A stretch of DNA of 64,000 nt from Riptortus pedestris (GCA_019009955.1 CM032230.1:16969501-17033500); one strand, 5' to 3'. Numbered from the stretch's first letter, positions 36,891-48,120 are shown. Numbers and translations: made by a program. The notes: generated by a model from the sequence alone, not told the origin.

Positions 36891-37075
36891 TTTGTACTAC
36901 CAAGGCTAATTGGGAAAGGTTATCTATAGGTTACCACCCTTTTCTAGCCAGAGTGGGACTAAGAATTTTATTTAACCCTTTCCTTGCGCAAGGAATGGGT
37001 TAATGAGTTCATCACAAAATAAATTCTTATTGCTCATGTGAGAATCAAACACACAAGTCTAGGTTTACCTATATA
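36891..37075 (-). repeat. Decayed SINE copy
   Basis: Antisense SINE with aaggctaattgggaaaggtt, taccacccttttctagccag and gagaatcaaacacacaagtc; divergent, no clear duplication. Confidence 0.65.
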
Positions 37076-37129
37076 TATATATACTTTCAAATACATCCCT
37101 CAAATTTTGTAAGAGGAACTATGTGTGTT

Positions 37130-37740
37130 ACCAAGAAGCAAGCAATTCCTCTGCCCAATAAAGAAGGCAGTACCATTGGATCGCAGTAAGTAAGGAATAA
37201 TTTCCCTTCTGCCTCAACCATCTAAAATATTAGTAAGTGCAATAAAGAATAGGCTGAGAAATAAAACAGCACAGTGTGATAAAGAAGATCAATTTGGTTT
37301 TTGACCTAGACGAGAACTGAGAGATGTCATCTTAGTGATATTTTAGTAGAGTGTATTGGTGGAGAGAAGAGGCATGTATAAAAAAAACAGTTGTTACATT
37401 TGTAAATTGAGGAATTAGATACCATTAGCTTAAAACTCATGTATAAATGCAAAAAAAAAAATAAAGAAATAAATAGGTTTGAAAAGCAAAAAGACATTTG
37501 GAATACATTTACCCAAAACAACAGTGTGTTCCAATCATAAGTGAATATGAACAAGGAACTATAATTATGAAAGGTGTAATTCAAGGTTTCTCTCTTATCT
37601 GTTCATTTAAGGAGTAATAAGGAAAACAAAAGAAGATACAGAAAGTATACAGATTAATGAGGAGTCACTTTATTAATCAGATTTGCCAAAGAACAATAGA
37701 ATGCAGTAAGTCCTGAAGGACACCCTATATTAAATTTAGA
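37130..37740 (+). pseudogene. LINE reverse transcriptase remnant
   Basis: Across several frames and stops the + strand reads PLPNKEGSTIGS, then RLRNKTAQCDKEDQFGF followed by RRELRDVI, then IMKGVIQGF, then KENKRRYRKYTD and RFAKEQ. The order matches fingers and palm motifs of LINE reverse transcriptases (PxPKKGS, EEQFGFRxGRGTRDAI, KGVRQG, RxADD). The copy is inactivated by stops and frameshifts, and its family cannot be fixed. It is unrelated to the intact LINE at 60818. Confidence 0.65.
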
Positions 37741-38155
37741 TAAAGGTACATAAGACAAAATAGACTTGTTTCAAAGATAATTTTCTTGGCTAGAACTTTT
37801 ATGTCGTCTCATTTTTTAATAAAACGTTCCGTTTCCAAAATAAAGGTTTGTGCATTTTAGGGCTAAAGGATGAGTCAAATCGAACAATTCACTGATATAA
37901 ACTTGAGTTAGAATTTGATTTTCTACAAGAATCCGTCATAAAAAGTAAGGATTTCCATTGGAAATTCCAAAGTTAGGGCCGTTGGAGAAGGTTACGAGGT
38001 TAAATATGGACTGAAACAATTCCTCAGGGGTCCCAATTATGGCACACCAAGTCTCAGCCTTGTAAAAAAATAATTGGGGGTGGGGTGGCATGGGAAGTTG
38101 AGACACCCTGTATATATATTTAATTGTGTTGATGTTTTCGACCAGGTTATATTTA

Positions 38156-38899
38156 TATATGATGTTATTTTTTCTTGGAGTTTTGGTCAATGTCGGTGAA
38201 AAAATCTTAGTTTATGCCAATATTTCGAGAATATTTATTTTCTCTTCTTCAAAGCTTTCATACAACTTGAAAATAGCTTTAATAAAATATAACAATAATT
38301 GTAATAACACATAAGAATAGTTGAACATAATATATTATTATTATTTATAAACTTCCACTTTTTGCAACTCAGGCTAATTGGGACGGGCTATCTACAGGTC
38401 ACCACCCTTATCTAGCCAGGGTGGGACTCAGGATGTTATTTAATGAATTCTGTCACTAAATAATTTCCTTTGCCCAGGCGAGAATCGAACTCGCCACTCT
38501 AGGTTTACCATATGAAATTAAGGTGAACATAATATAATAGCTGCAGTATAATTATAATGTAGTTCAACAAACAAAAGACAATAAACTGTAGATATTCAAA
38601 AACATAAGGCTGTGATCCTGCTCAGTGTAAATAGACCAGGGACGTTACAACAATTATTCCTAATTTAACCAGAAGTGCAATACATAATGTACAATAGTTT
38701 TTGAGTATCTTTAGTCTGGGTAAGTAAAAATAACAAACACCACCTGCTACACTCTAGTTTATTTAATAACAATGTGCAATCTATATATAGTACCTGTATT
38801 TTTACAGCCCCGAAAAAGAGAAAATAAATATTCTCGAAATATTGGCATAAACTAAGATTTTGTCACCAACATTGACCAAAACTCCAAGAAACAATAACA

Positions 38900-38908
<9 letters not shown>
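38156..38908. repeat. Inverted repeat with ~92-bp arms, SINE inserted between
   Basis: The left arm, 38156-38250 (ttcttggagttttggtcaat ... gccaatatttcgagaatatt), is matched in reverse complement at 38812-38908. The arms differ at only a few positions. The wording around the AATATTTCGAGAATA motif resembles untranslated ends of Penelope-like elements, whose copies often end in inverted terminal segments, but no coding part remains. A SINE sits between the arms. Confidence 0.6.
38335..38523 (-). mobile_element. tRNA-derived SINE, copy 3, with 13-bp duplication
   Basis: Antisense full-length copy with agaatcgaactcgccactct (B box complement), gggctatctacaggtcacca and an (AAT)n tail on the left. 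The target duplication TGAACATAATATA is perfect at 38322-38334 and 38524-38536. Confidence 0.9.

Positions 38909-38943
<35 letters not shown>
38904..38943. repeat. (TA)n microsatellite
   Basis: About 20 TA units between the right arm of the inverted repeat and a family B fragment. Confidence 0.9.
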
Positions 38944-38946
<3 letters not shown>

Positions 38947-38954
38947 CGTATATA

Positions 38955-39255
38955 TACCCTTACGGGAAGTATGTTTAAACCTATTTTCATTTATCTCAAA
39001 ACGTGAAAGTTCAATGAGAACAATATTTGGTATTTAGGAATTAAATAATGGGCCTCACAATATAACAGCTTATTCTTAATATGACATGAGTAGGAGTGGG
39101 GGTTTACTGAGGGATGAAAACTAAAAAAAAAAGCAAATATCTCGGTTAATAATCAAGATAATAATAACATGTACATAACAACATTTATAGAATATCACAT
39201 TTGAATTAGATTGATTCTATACAAATTTTTGATCCGACGCATAAAAACAGAGATG
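38955..39255 (-). repeat. Family B fragment
   Basis: Antisense internal part only: catttatctcaaaacgtgaa, atgagtaggagtgggggttt, aaatatctcggttaataatc. Neither terminus is present. Confidence 0.65.
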
Positions 39256-40396
39256 AAACAAAATAAAGTAACATAACAGAAATGGAACTCAACAAAGAAC
39301 AAAATACATAACAAAAGACAAAATTCAAAAATTAGTAAAACAGTATAGTTATACCGTTTCAGTTTATGTACTAATTTTCAGTTGAAAAATGTAGCATAAG
39401 AGTAACAGTGGGCAGTATGGAAATCCTATTCAAAGATTTATACATTTTTTAAAAAAATAAATAAATAGATAAATAAAATAAAATTCTGTATCTAAAATGA
39501 TTTAAAATAATTAAATATAAATTGTTACTGTTTGTTATTTACATAAAACTCTGTGCATATCACTCATATGTGTGTGCGCACACACACATTTGCTAGCACA
39601 CATATATTAGGAAATTATAATTCCTATTTTAAAAGGCAAGTATTGATTAAATCTTTGTGTATATATTAATGTATTTTATTTGCTGAACTAGAATTGGTAT
39701 GTATGGGCTAAACATACAGCGAATATTCGGTTTGACTTTATATGTTTTTATAACTATTAAAAGCAATTAAATTTAGGTCCTATAATTAATATATAAATGA
39801 CAGGATTTTTTGAATTTTTTTATTGCATATTTTGGTTTTACAAAACCAAAACTGTTGCTGAAATTTTTTATTAATTACAGTATTTTAAACATTATTGTTA
39901 TATCAAACCTTTAGGTTTTTCAGTCTGCCTAAAATAATTATTCAAGAAATAAATTTATGCGCAGAAACACTGTTATTTTTATATTCCTAATTATTAGCAT
40001 AATAATATTTAGAATTGGAAATTTATTTTATATATTTTTTTTTTTTAATTTGTGCTTATTTGACCAGGGGCTGTGACTTCTCAACTGATTGAATTTCTAC
40101 AAAGACCATAATTTCTGTTGAAAGCGTATTGGAGGAAGTTCCATTTTTGAAAGAAAGCATTTAGAAGTGGTATTAAGTAGATGAAAATCATATTCAAGAA
40201 TTATTTTTAGATATAGCATTGCAAATTTGTTTAAATTATAAGGCCTAGCATGCATTCCATGAGTCATAATCCGATACTGTTGTGACTGAAGAACATGAAG
40301 TAAAGAGTTCAACTCACAGACGTCATTGGTTTCCCTCGTAATTTATAAAGTGATAACATTATCTTATCAGTTCTTCTCATTTGTCTTAATCCACTT
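39256..40396. other. Upstream region of the ankyrin-repeat gene
   Basis: AT-rich sequence without recognised elements. A possible acceptor (ccacttcag) at 40399 suggests the ankyrin gene has a 5' untranslated exon farther upstream. Confidence 0.35.
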
Positions 40397-40460
40397 CAGG
40401 AAAAGACTCAGCTTCTAGTTGCCCTCCGAAAATTGGAACATTAACCTGATACCTTATATA

Positions 40461-41363
40461 ATGGATCACGGATTGGAAAAGACATTTACAGATGCCATAT
40501 TAAATGAGCGCCATGATGTTGTGAATGGTATTTTAAAAAAAAGGTCTCGGCACATGGGCCGTTTATTATATATTACTATGAGTTGTAGGACTAATGCTAT
40601 TCTTAAAACCATCCTAGAGTCGGAGCGGCCTTGCTTCAATGTGAACAGCCTATTGAAAGGGAAGACGCTGGCTCACATTGCAGTCGATACTAACAACCCC
40701 GAAGGGATCGAGTACTTGTGGCAGTTCGGTGCAGACTTCAATATTGCCGACAGAGAGGGATATACGCCCTTGTACTACGCCTGCTGCGGCTCCAAGCGAG
40801 AAGTAGTCCGTACTTTGCTGAGACTAGGTGCTGATATCAACGCCTGCCAAATTCCTGTCCAGCTGCTGCCTCAATGGCATCCGGTCTACTTCCGCTTCAT
40901 CGAGCACATAGCAGCCCTCCACGGCGCTGCTCTATATGTCCATGATAGCTACTTGGCATTCCTACTCAGCAGAACCTCCGAGAAGAACATAGAGCTGCGA
41001 TGCGCCGAAGAAGTGTCCATCATGAAGAGCACAATGGTAGCAGACACTCGCATCCCCTTCTTCAGGCTCCTCCAATGCTCGGCCAACCAATTAGCGAGGT
41101 ACGTTTTGAACCGGCAGACGCGTGAATATCTGGAATCGTTGAAATATGACGAGAGGTTGCCTCTCTATGGAGACTTGCTCTGGTACAGAATTGACTACGG
41201 CCTCAAGAGAAGGGACCTGATAGACGAATCGTTCAGAAGCCTGTCCCTACTCGACCCCCTGAGCCGCCTGCCTTGGGGATGCATCGAATGCATCGTCTCC
41301 TTCTTGACCAACGAGGAATTGGCAATTCTCAACGGACATTATCGAATGCGTGAAGAAATTTGA
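40461..41363 (+). CDS. Ankyrin-repeat protein with F-box- or SOCS-box-like C-terminus
   Basis: A 300-residue protein from ATG 40461. Reading could open 14 codons earlier only at a non-ATG codon, so the Met of MDHGLEKTF is preferred. Two clear ankyrin repeats are seen: GKTLAHIAVDTNNPEGIEYL with WQFGADFNI (about 67-96), then REGYTPLYYACCGSKREVVR with TLLRLGADIN (about 99-128). A degenerate repeat probably lies before them. The last 40 residues include LSRLPWGCIECIVSFLTNEE, which resembles an F-box (LPxxxxxxIxSFLxxxEL) or a worn SOCS box. Either would make it a cullin-RING ligase adaptor, but that is inference. Base composition turns GC-rich (many C-ending codons) from about 40740, unlike all other DNA here. 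The frame is intact and no intron interrupts the CDS. The ortholog is not recognised. Confidence 0.85.
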   Translation: MDHGLEKTFTDAILNERHDVVNGILKKRSRHMGRLLYITMSCRTNAILKTILESERPCFNVNSLLKGKTLAHIAVDTNNPEGIEYLWQFGADFNIADREGYTPLYYACCGSKREVVRTLLRLGADINACQIPVQLLPQWHPVYFRFIEHIAALHGAALYVHDSYLAFLLSRTSEKNIELRCAEEVSIMKSTMVADTRIPFFRLLQCSANQLARYVLNRQTREYLESLKYDERLPLYGDLLWYRIDYGLKRRDLIDESFRSLSLLDPLSRLPWGCIECIVSFLTNEELAILNGHYRMREEI

Positions 41364-41509
41364 GACTGCTCAGAACAACTCGATATCATCATAGGCTAAC
41401 TCATGAAACGTCCTTATTACGAATTCAAATCAATTAATGTTTAATATATTTACTAATAACAACTTTATGCTAATTGGGATCGTTTACCAGGAGTTGTAGC
41501 GGAAAACCA

Positions 41510-42100
41510 GGAGCGCCATCTATCGGGAAATAAGATGAACATTTTGAATGAGTATTATTTATTGTATGTTCATTATACTTATAATTATGTTAAATACTGG
41601 CAGAACTTTCTAAAAACCAGCATTTCATTAGTGATGAAATTTTAAACGCTTAAGTTATACGAATTAGTATAATTAGTTGAGTTAGTTGATTAGTATGAAA
41701 ATTATTATTATTTCTTCCACAAACATAATTATTATTTGTGAAAAAGTATTAACTCTGATTATATGAAAATGCACTGTTTATAATTTTTTGGCATAGTTTT
41801 AAAATAATAAAAGTTCAGTATTTGATGCGAAATTAAATTTTAAAAGCTTGTTACATAAACTTACATTCTATGTGAATAAACCTTTTTGTTTTTGTTGTCA
41901 TAGTTAATAAGTATAATAAATATTAGAACTAAACTTTTTATTGAACAATTTAATACCCTGATATTAGAAAATGAGGTATATATTCTTTTCAATCATACTA
42001 GTGCATTTAAAAGTAGTAAATTAAATAGTAAGTATAGTGGACATCCGATAAATAATACTCATTCAAAGTGTTAATCTTACTTCCCGATAAATAACGTCAA
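41510..42100. mobile_element. Candidate MITE just after the ankyrin gene
   Basis: ctatcgggaaataagatgaa with cattttgaatgagtattatt at 41520-41562 recurs in reverse complement at 42047-42092 with few mismatches. That gives about 570 bp with terminal inverted repeats of about 44 bases and no coding capacity. It starts about 150 bases after the stop codon and so probably falls in the 3' UTR. Exact ends and duplications were not resolved. Confidence 0.5.
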
Positions 42101-42146
42101 AACAATACTTTGAAGCGAAATTGAGAGGAGCAAACGTGCTGTCCCG

Positions 42147-42318
42147 ACCCACTCCTCTGGTTATCTATATGTTACCACCTCTTTTCTTGCCAGTGTTGGA
42201 CTGAAGATTTTATGGATTCAATGATCCCATGGCCCGAGTACCGTACCCATTGATTCTGGGCTTACAAAGTTTATTGACAACAAAGGTTTTAACCACATGG
42301 CTGGCTGCCCTGAGCCCT
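42147..42318 (-). repeat. Decayed SINE copy
   Basis: Antisense: ctggttatctatatgttacc and acctcttttcttgccag at one end, ccacatggctggctgccctg and agccc at the head end. Confidence 0.6.
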
Positions 42319-43264
42319 ATAATTGAACCTGTACACAATGTTTTCTATGGAGTAATCTGATATTTCAAACTTCTTGAGTTGGCTGTTCCCTAACTCAGAA
42401 GTATTAGGGCAACGCTACTTCACAACCCTAATTCTATACTTGATTATAAAAGGTGCTAACAAATGTGTGATAACAGCAGCCTTAGTAATTTATCATTGAG
42501 TTTTTATGACTTGTTATTTTTCTATCTAATGTTATTGTTTAAAAACTCGACATTTAAATTGTATTTTATTTGTAAATATTTATGTTAGACTCTTAAGTAT
42601 TTATTTTTTTTACGATGTAAAAATAAAGTTTTTTTTTATTTGTTTTAAATGGTGTATACCTTTCTATTTCATATAGCCCACACTCTTCTGTTCCTTGGCT
42701 ATTTTTTGAAATGGGCATTTACAGATTCATAAAAAATAAATGTGTTAGGAAGATGCTTAATATTAATGGCAAGGGAACTGCTTAACAAAACAATGTAAAA
42801 AGAAATACTAAATGCTGATTTTGGCTTATTTCAAATGTAACCCAATGGTCAAATGTGCTATCGGCTAAAGAAACTGCACAAGCTGAGAACCGAGTCGCCA
42901 AACTGAAAAGGTGAGGGACAAAAATTTATATATTTTTCTTATGTTAGACTGCCTAATTTTATTAAATATACATTTATAATATTCTACTCAACTCCCCCTT
43001 CCATTATATATTCATTGTTGCTACTAGGCGATATTGCTAGTGAACAAAAACAGAAATAAAAAGACAAATATTAAAAGTAACAAGAACAAATTCAACACCA
43101 ACTATTAGTACAAGGAATTCTCGCCACTCTGGGTAAAAATTATTAAGAAAATTTACTAAAAGCTAAAAAATAATCCTTGGTCCAAGTTCGTCATCACACG
43201 ATCCGCCTCATCAATAAATCTTGGAGCGTGTGAAATTTGAACAGTCAACCATTCGAAAATTCAA
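42319..43264. other. Gene-free stretch
   Basis: AT-rich sequence; attctcgccactctgggta at 43119 is a SINE scrap, and cgaaaattcaaaa before 43265 is family B sequence. Nothing else recognised. Confidence 0.4.
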
Positions 43265-43268
43265 AAAA

Positions 43269-43744
43269 GTCCGTCACGCAGGGGCTACGTAAACTAAGCA
43301 GATTTCCCATGTGAAGTTTTACAATAGAGAAATCCGCCTAATAACAACAGTAGTAGTAAGGATTATCTAAACCTTTTTACGAGGGACGAATAGTTACCGA
43401 AACGGCCCGCAATAGCTCTCGGCGGAGAGTCCCGAACATAGCCGACCAAATGCATGCATACAAATTCAAATATCTCGGTTAATATTCAATATAGAGAATA
43501 AATGTATAGAACAATATTTATAGTAAATTTAATTTGGAAAAAGATTGATTCTATACAATTTTTCGAACCGACGTATAATAACGGAGATATTTCGAATTTT
43601 AACAAATCTCCCCCTCTAAACCCTCCCTCCCACTGGTCCGATTTTAGCCATTAACGAACTTGATCTTTCTATTTACATAACACGATTAAATATGAAGTTT
43701 GCTAACGATCAAACAAAAATTGCGACCGCTAGAGCGTTAACGGT

Positions 43745-43817
<73 letters not shown>

Positions 43818-43934
43818 GAATGGACCTCATTTTCGTCATCTCCAGGGTAATCAATGGACATTTGAAGAATTTTTTCAAAACTCGCGTCATGAGTACGACC
43901 TCAATAGCTGATTTCCCTTAAGGGATATCTGCTA
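43269..43934 (-). mobile_element. Family B copy, complete
   Basis: Antisense from gtccgtcacgcaggggctac, with ctaagcagatttcccatgtg, through aaatatctcggttaatattc, gtccgattttagccattaac, gaccgctagagcgttaacgg and a long (TA)n (43746-43812), to gctgatttcccttaagggat and atctgctaa. Both subterminal repeats are kept. It is inserted after an A run within another family B sequence. Confidence 0.8.
43746..43812. repeat. (TA)n microsatellite inside family B
   Basis: About 33 uninterrupted TA units. Confidence 0.95.
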
Positions 43935-44098
43935 ATAACTGAGTTACGATGAGTCTTATCGAAAAATATTATATAACCAATCCTTTTAAAACATTGTGAC
44001 TCTATGAATCTTTTCGTAACTGAAACATTAAGTGAGTAATTACTACATTCTGTTTTTCAGTCGGAATATATGTGTGGAGACTTGATCTCCCAAGTGAT

Positions 44099-44192
44099 TT
44101 TTAGCAGATTTCCCTTTGGGAAAATCAGCTATTGAGGTCGTACTCATCACGCAATTTTCGAAAACGTTCTTCTAAAGTCCATCAAAAAATGA
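44099..44192 (+). repeat. Family B 5' end interrupted by another copy
   Basis: Sense 5' end ttttagcagatttccctttg with attgaggtcgtactcatcac, broken at atgaaaaa where the antisense copy at 44197 begins. Confidence 0.7.
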
Positions 44193-44196
44193 AAAA

Positions 44197-44715
44197 TGTC
44201 CGTCACGCAGGGGCTGCGTAAACTAAGCAGATTTCCCACGTGAAGTTTTACAATAGAGAAATTTCAGAATAGAGAGTCAAACAGTTACGGGAACGGCCCG
44301 AACTAGCTCTTGACGGAAACTCACGACTAGACCTGAAGTTAGCCGATCTCATCTCAGAAGCTGAAAACAGAAAAATGCAAATATCTCGGTTAATATTCAA
44401 GATAGAGAATAAATGTATATAACAATATTTATAGACAATTAAATTTACAATAAGTTTCATCCTATACAATTTTTCGATCCGACGTATAATAACGGAGATA
44501 TTTCGAAATTCTCCCCCTCTTAATCATTTGTGCATGAAACGCTTATATTGTATATCCAGTTTGGTATCTATACCATATATATGCACCTCAATTTTGTCAT
44601 CTACTAGGTAGGATCGATGGACATTTGAGGAAAATTTTCGAAAATCACTGTGTATACGACCTCAATAGATCGATTTCCCTTGAGGTATATCGATTTCCCT
44701 TAAGGTATACCTGCT
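44197..44715 (-). mobile_element. Family B copy, internally deleted
   Basis: Antisense from tgtccgtcacgcaggggctg to gatttcccttaaggtatacc and tgcta. The region between ttctccccctctt and gtttggtatctatacc is shortened. It includes the block gaacggcccgaactagctct shared with 21.9 and 43.4 kb. Confidence 0.75.
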
Positions 44716-44787
44716 ATAATACAAATTTCCCAGATAATATTCAAGACAGAGAAAAAGTAATATTTACAGGGAAATATAAATCAAATT

Positions 44788-44920
44788 ATTATAATATTAT
44801 ATTAAATTATTATAATATAATATTAAATTATTATATTATTATAATATTATATTAAATTATTATATTATTATAATATTATATTAAATTATTATATTATTAT
44901 AATATTATATTAAATTATTA
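44788..44920. repeat. AT-only tandem array, 29-base unit
   Basis: Two units of 21 bases, then three units of 29 bases (aaattattatattattataa plus tattatatt), expanded inside a family B copy where others read atttaatttgcaataagatt. Confidence 0.85.
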
Positions 44921-45129
44921 AATTTTCGATAAGATTGATTGTATACATATTTTCGATCCTATATCTAATCACGGAGATATTCTGAATTTTGGAAATTACC
45001 CACTCTAAAATCCCATTGCTCCAATTTCAGCTGTTACGGAACTTTAGTTTTACAAAAAACGTTTATTCTCCTGGTAACGATGAATCAAAAATTCCGACCG
45101 CGGGAGCGGATTATATATATATATATATA

Positions 45130-45761
45130 CTAGCTCAGATACCCGGCTTCGCCCGGGAATTCATCTGAGGCTGAATGGTGATGGTATTTTTTAGCAGGCT
45201 TTACCTTGCACAATATTTTGACATTTACCCATCCCAGTTTTTAAGATTGATACCCGTCTTTCCCGTGGATTTGCTAATAGAATTATTTGTTCGATAAGGC
45301 TTCACAGTCTTCGATATTTTTATATTTCCCGTCTCTTATACATGTAAATATGGTGAATTTTTATTTCAGGCCTCCCTTTTAACCCCCCTCCCGTTCGAAC
45401 CTAAAAATTTTAATATAACTTATAATCATGGAAGAATTAATGCTAATTGACATACCGAGCTTTGTTAAGTTCGGTTCAGCCGTTAGTGCCCAATAAAATT
45501 GGCTCCCGCTAAAGTGTTAACGTATAACTCATTTAAACTTCGGTATACGACAAAAGCGTATATAACAAAAGTTACTCTAAATAACAAAATAATCAACTTT
45601 TGTTATGTGCATATTTGCCGAAAAACAAATAGAAAACGAAATATCGCTATTTAATTTGACGGGTAAATGTCAGAATGTTGTGCAATGTAAAGCCTGCTAA
45701 AAAATACCATCACCATTCAGCCTCAAATGAATTCCCGGGCGAAGCCGGGTATCTGAGCTAG
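45130..45761. mobile_element. Helitron derivative with a 3' terminus at both ends
   Basis: The left end CTAGCTCAGATACCCGGCTT with cgcccgggaattcatctgag is an antisense 3' terminus. The right end gaattcccgggcgaagccgg with gtatctgagCTAG|T is a sense 3' terminus. About 100 bases at each end are nearly perfect inverted repeats (gaggctgaatggtgatggta ... gtaaatg). No 5'-TC terminus is present. The centre has one internal repeat unit (aacaaaagttactctaaata). The left flank is the (TA)n of a family B copy. Confidence 0.7.
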
Positions 45762-45774
45762 TATATAGATAAAA

Positions 45775-46874
45775 CTAGCTCAGATACCTTCGCCCGGGAA
45801 TTCATTTGAGGCTGAATGGTGATGGTATTTTTTAGCAGGCTTTACATTGCACAATATTTTGACATTTACCCGTCCCAGTGTTTAGGATTGATACCCTTCT
45901 TTGCCGTGGATTTGCTAATAATAGAAGTATTTGTTCGATAAGGCATCACAGTCTTCGATATTTTTATATTTCCCGTCTCTTATACATGTAAATATGGTGA
46001 ATTTTTATTTCAGGCCTCCCTTTTACCCCCCTCCCGTTCGAACCTAAAAATTTTAATATAACTTATAATCATGGAAGAATTAATGCTAATTGACATACCG
46101 AGTTTTGTTAAGTTCGGTTCAGCCGTTAGTGCCCGCTAAAGTTTTAACGTATAACTCATTTATACTTAGGTATACGACAAAAGTGTATATAACAAAAGTT
46201 ACTCCAAATAACAAAATAAACAACTTTTGTTATGTTTATATTTGCGGAAAAACCAATAGGAAACGAAATATCGCTATTTTTAATTTCAGGCTTCCCTTAT
46301 AACCCCCACTCCTGCCCGTCCATAGAAATGTTGGTATGGCTTATTATAATGAAGGCCTCACTGCTAATACACATACCGAGTTTTATTTAGTTCGGTTGAG
46401 TCTTTTTTGGCAAATAATATTGTTGACTCCCGCTATAATTTTTAGAGTATAACGCATTTAAACTTCGGTATACGACAAAAGTGTATATAACAAAAGTTAC
46501 TCTAAATAACAAAATAAACAACTTTTGTTATGTGCACATTTACCGAAAAACCAATAGAAAACGAAATATCGCTATTTTTAATTTCAGGCTTCCCTTATAA
46601 CCCCCACTCCTGTTCGTCTCAGAGAAAATTAACATAGCCTAAAGTCTAAGTTGGGTTAGTAGTAATATACATACCAAGTTTCATAAAATTCGGTTCAGCC
46701 GTTTATGCGTGAAAAGGTAACAAACAAACAAACAAATAAACAAACAAACAAACAAACAGACACCAAAGAAACAAAATGCAGTTATGGTGTCTATGACATG
46801 TGAAACGAAAAGTTATCGTGAAATTTCGCGAAAAAAATCAATGTACAGACAGAGGTTACAATTTTATATATATA
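45775..46874 (-). mobile_element. Family A Helitron, copy 4
   Basis: The 3' CTAG at 45775 follows only 13 bases after the previous element. The terminal hairpin lacks a few bases (gataccttcgcccggg). It carries two internal units, then gttcagccgtttatgcgtga, (CAAA)n and gaggttacaattttatatat. The 5' end is broken by copy 5. Confidence 0.7.
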
Positions 46875-48120
46875 CTAGCTCAGATACCCGGCTTCGCTCG
46901 GGAATTCATTTGAGGCTGAATGGTGATAGTATTTTTTTGGCAAGGCTTTACTTTACACAATGTTTTGACATTTACCCGTCCCAGTGTTTAGTGTAAATAC
47001 CCGTCGTTTCTTTGGATTTGTTAATAATACAATTATTTTTTTTATGTTCACTGTCCTCCCGTCATATTTCCCGCTTCCTGTGCATTATGCATAGATTTGA
47101 ATTAGTTTTTAACGTATAACTCATTTATACTGAGGTATTCGACGAAAGTGTATATAACAAAAGTTACGCCAAATAACAAAATAAACAACTTTTGTTATGG
47201 GCGTAATTGCCGAAACCCCAATAGGAAACGAAATATCACTACTTTTAATTTCAGGTCTTCCTTATAACCCCCACTCCTGCCCCTCCCTAGAAATCTTAGT
47301 ATGGCTTGTTATAATGAAAGCGTTAGTGCTAATACACATACCGAGTTTTATTTATTTCGGTTGTGTCTTTTGTCCCAAATAAAATTGTTCACTTCCGCTA
47401 TAGGTTTTAGCGTATATCGCGTTTAAACTTCGGTATACGAAAAAAGTGTATATAACAAAAGTTACTCTAAATAACAAAATAAACAACTTTTGTTATGTTC
47501 ATATCTGCCGAAAAACCAATAGAAAAAGGAATATCGCTATTTTTAATTTCTGCCTTCCCTTATAACCCCCACTCCTGCCCTACCCTAGAAATGTTGGTAT
47601 GGCTTGTTATAATTAAAGCGTTAGTGCTAATACACATACCGAGTTTTATTTATTTCGGTTGGGTCTTTTGCCCCAAATAAAGTTGTTCACTTCCGCTACA
47701 GGTTTTAGCGTATATCTCGTTTATAATTCGGTATACGAAAAAAGTGTATATAACAAAAATTACTCTAAATAACAAAATAAACAACTTTTGTTATGTTCAT
47801 ATCTGCCGAAAATGCAATAAGAAACGAAATACCGCTATTTTTAATTTCCTGGTTCCCTTATAACCCCCACTCCTGTTCGTCCCAGAGGATATTAATATAG
47901 CCTAAAGTCTAAGGTAGAATAGAAGTAATATACATACCAAGTTTCATAAAATTCGGTTCAGCCGTTTATGCGTGAAAAGGTAACAAACAAACAAACAAAC
48001 AAACAGACACAAAAGAAACAAAATGCAGTTATGGTGTCTATGACATGTGAAACGAAAAGTTATCGTGAAATTTCGCGAAAAAAATCAATGTACAGACAGA
48101 GGTTACAATTTAATATATAC
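46875..48120 (-). mobile_element. Family A Helitron, copy 5
   Basis: CTAG at 46875 is set in the TATATA of copy 4's 5' end. It has three tandem internal units starting near 47156, 47455 and 47753. Its 5' end (ggttacaatttaatatatac) abuts copy 6 head-to-head. Short peptides from the units are incidental. Confidence 0.75.

Noticed and set aside
38802..38990. Small ORFs at 38126-38314 and 38802-38990 with matching peptides
   Set aside because: They match because they are the two arms of an inverted repeat, partly running into (TA)n.
40419..40460. Upstream start for the ankyrin protein
   Set aside because: The first in-frame codon there is TTG, not ATG; the ATG at 40461 is the first proper start and an acceptor-like site lies upstream.
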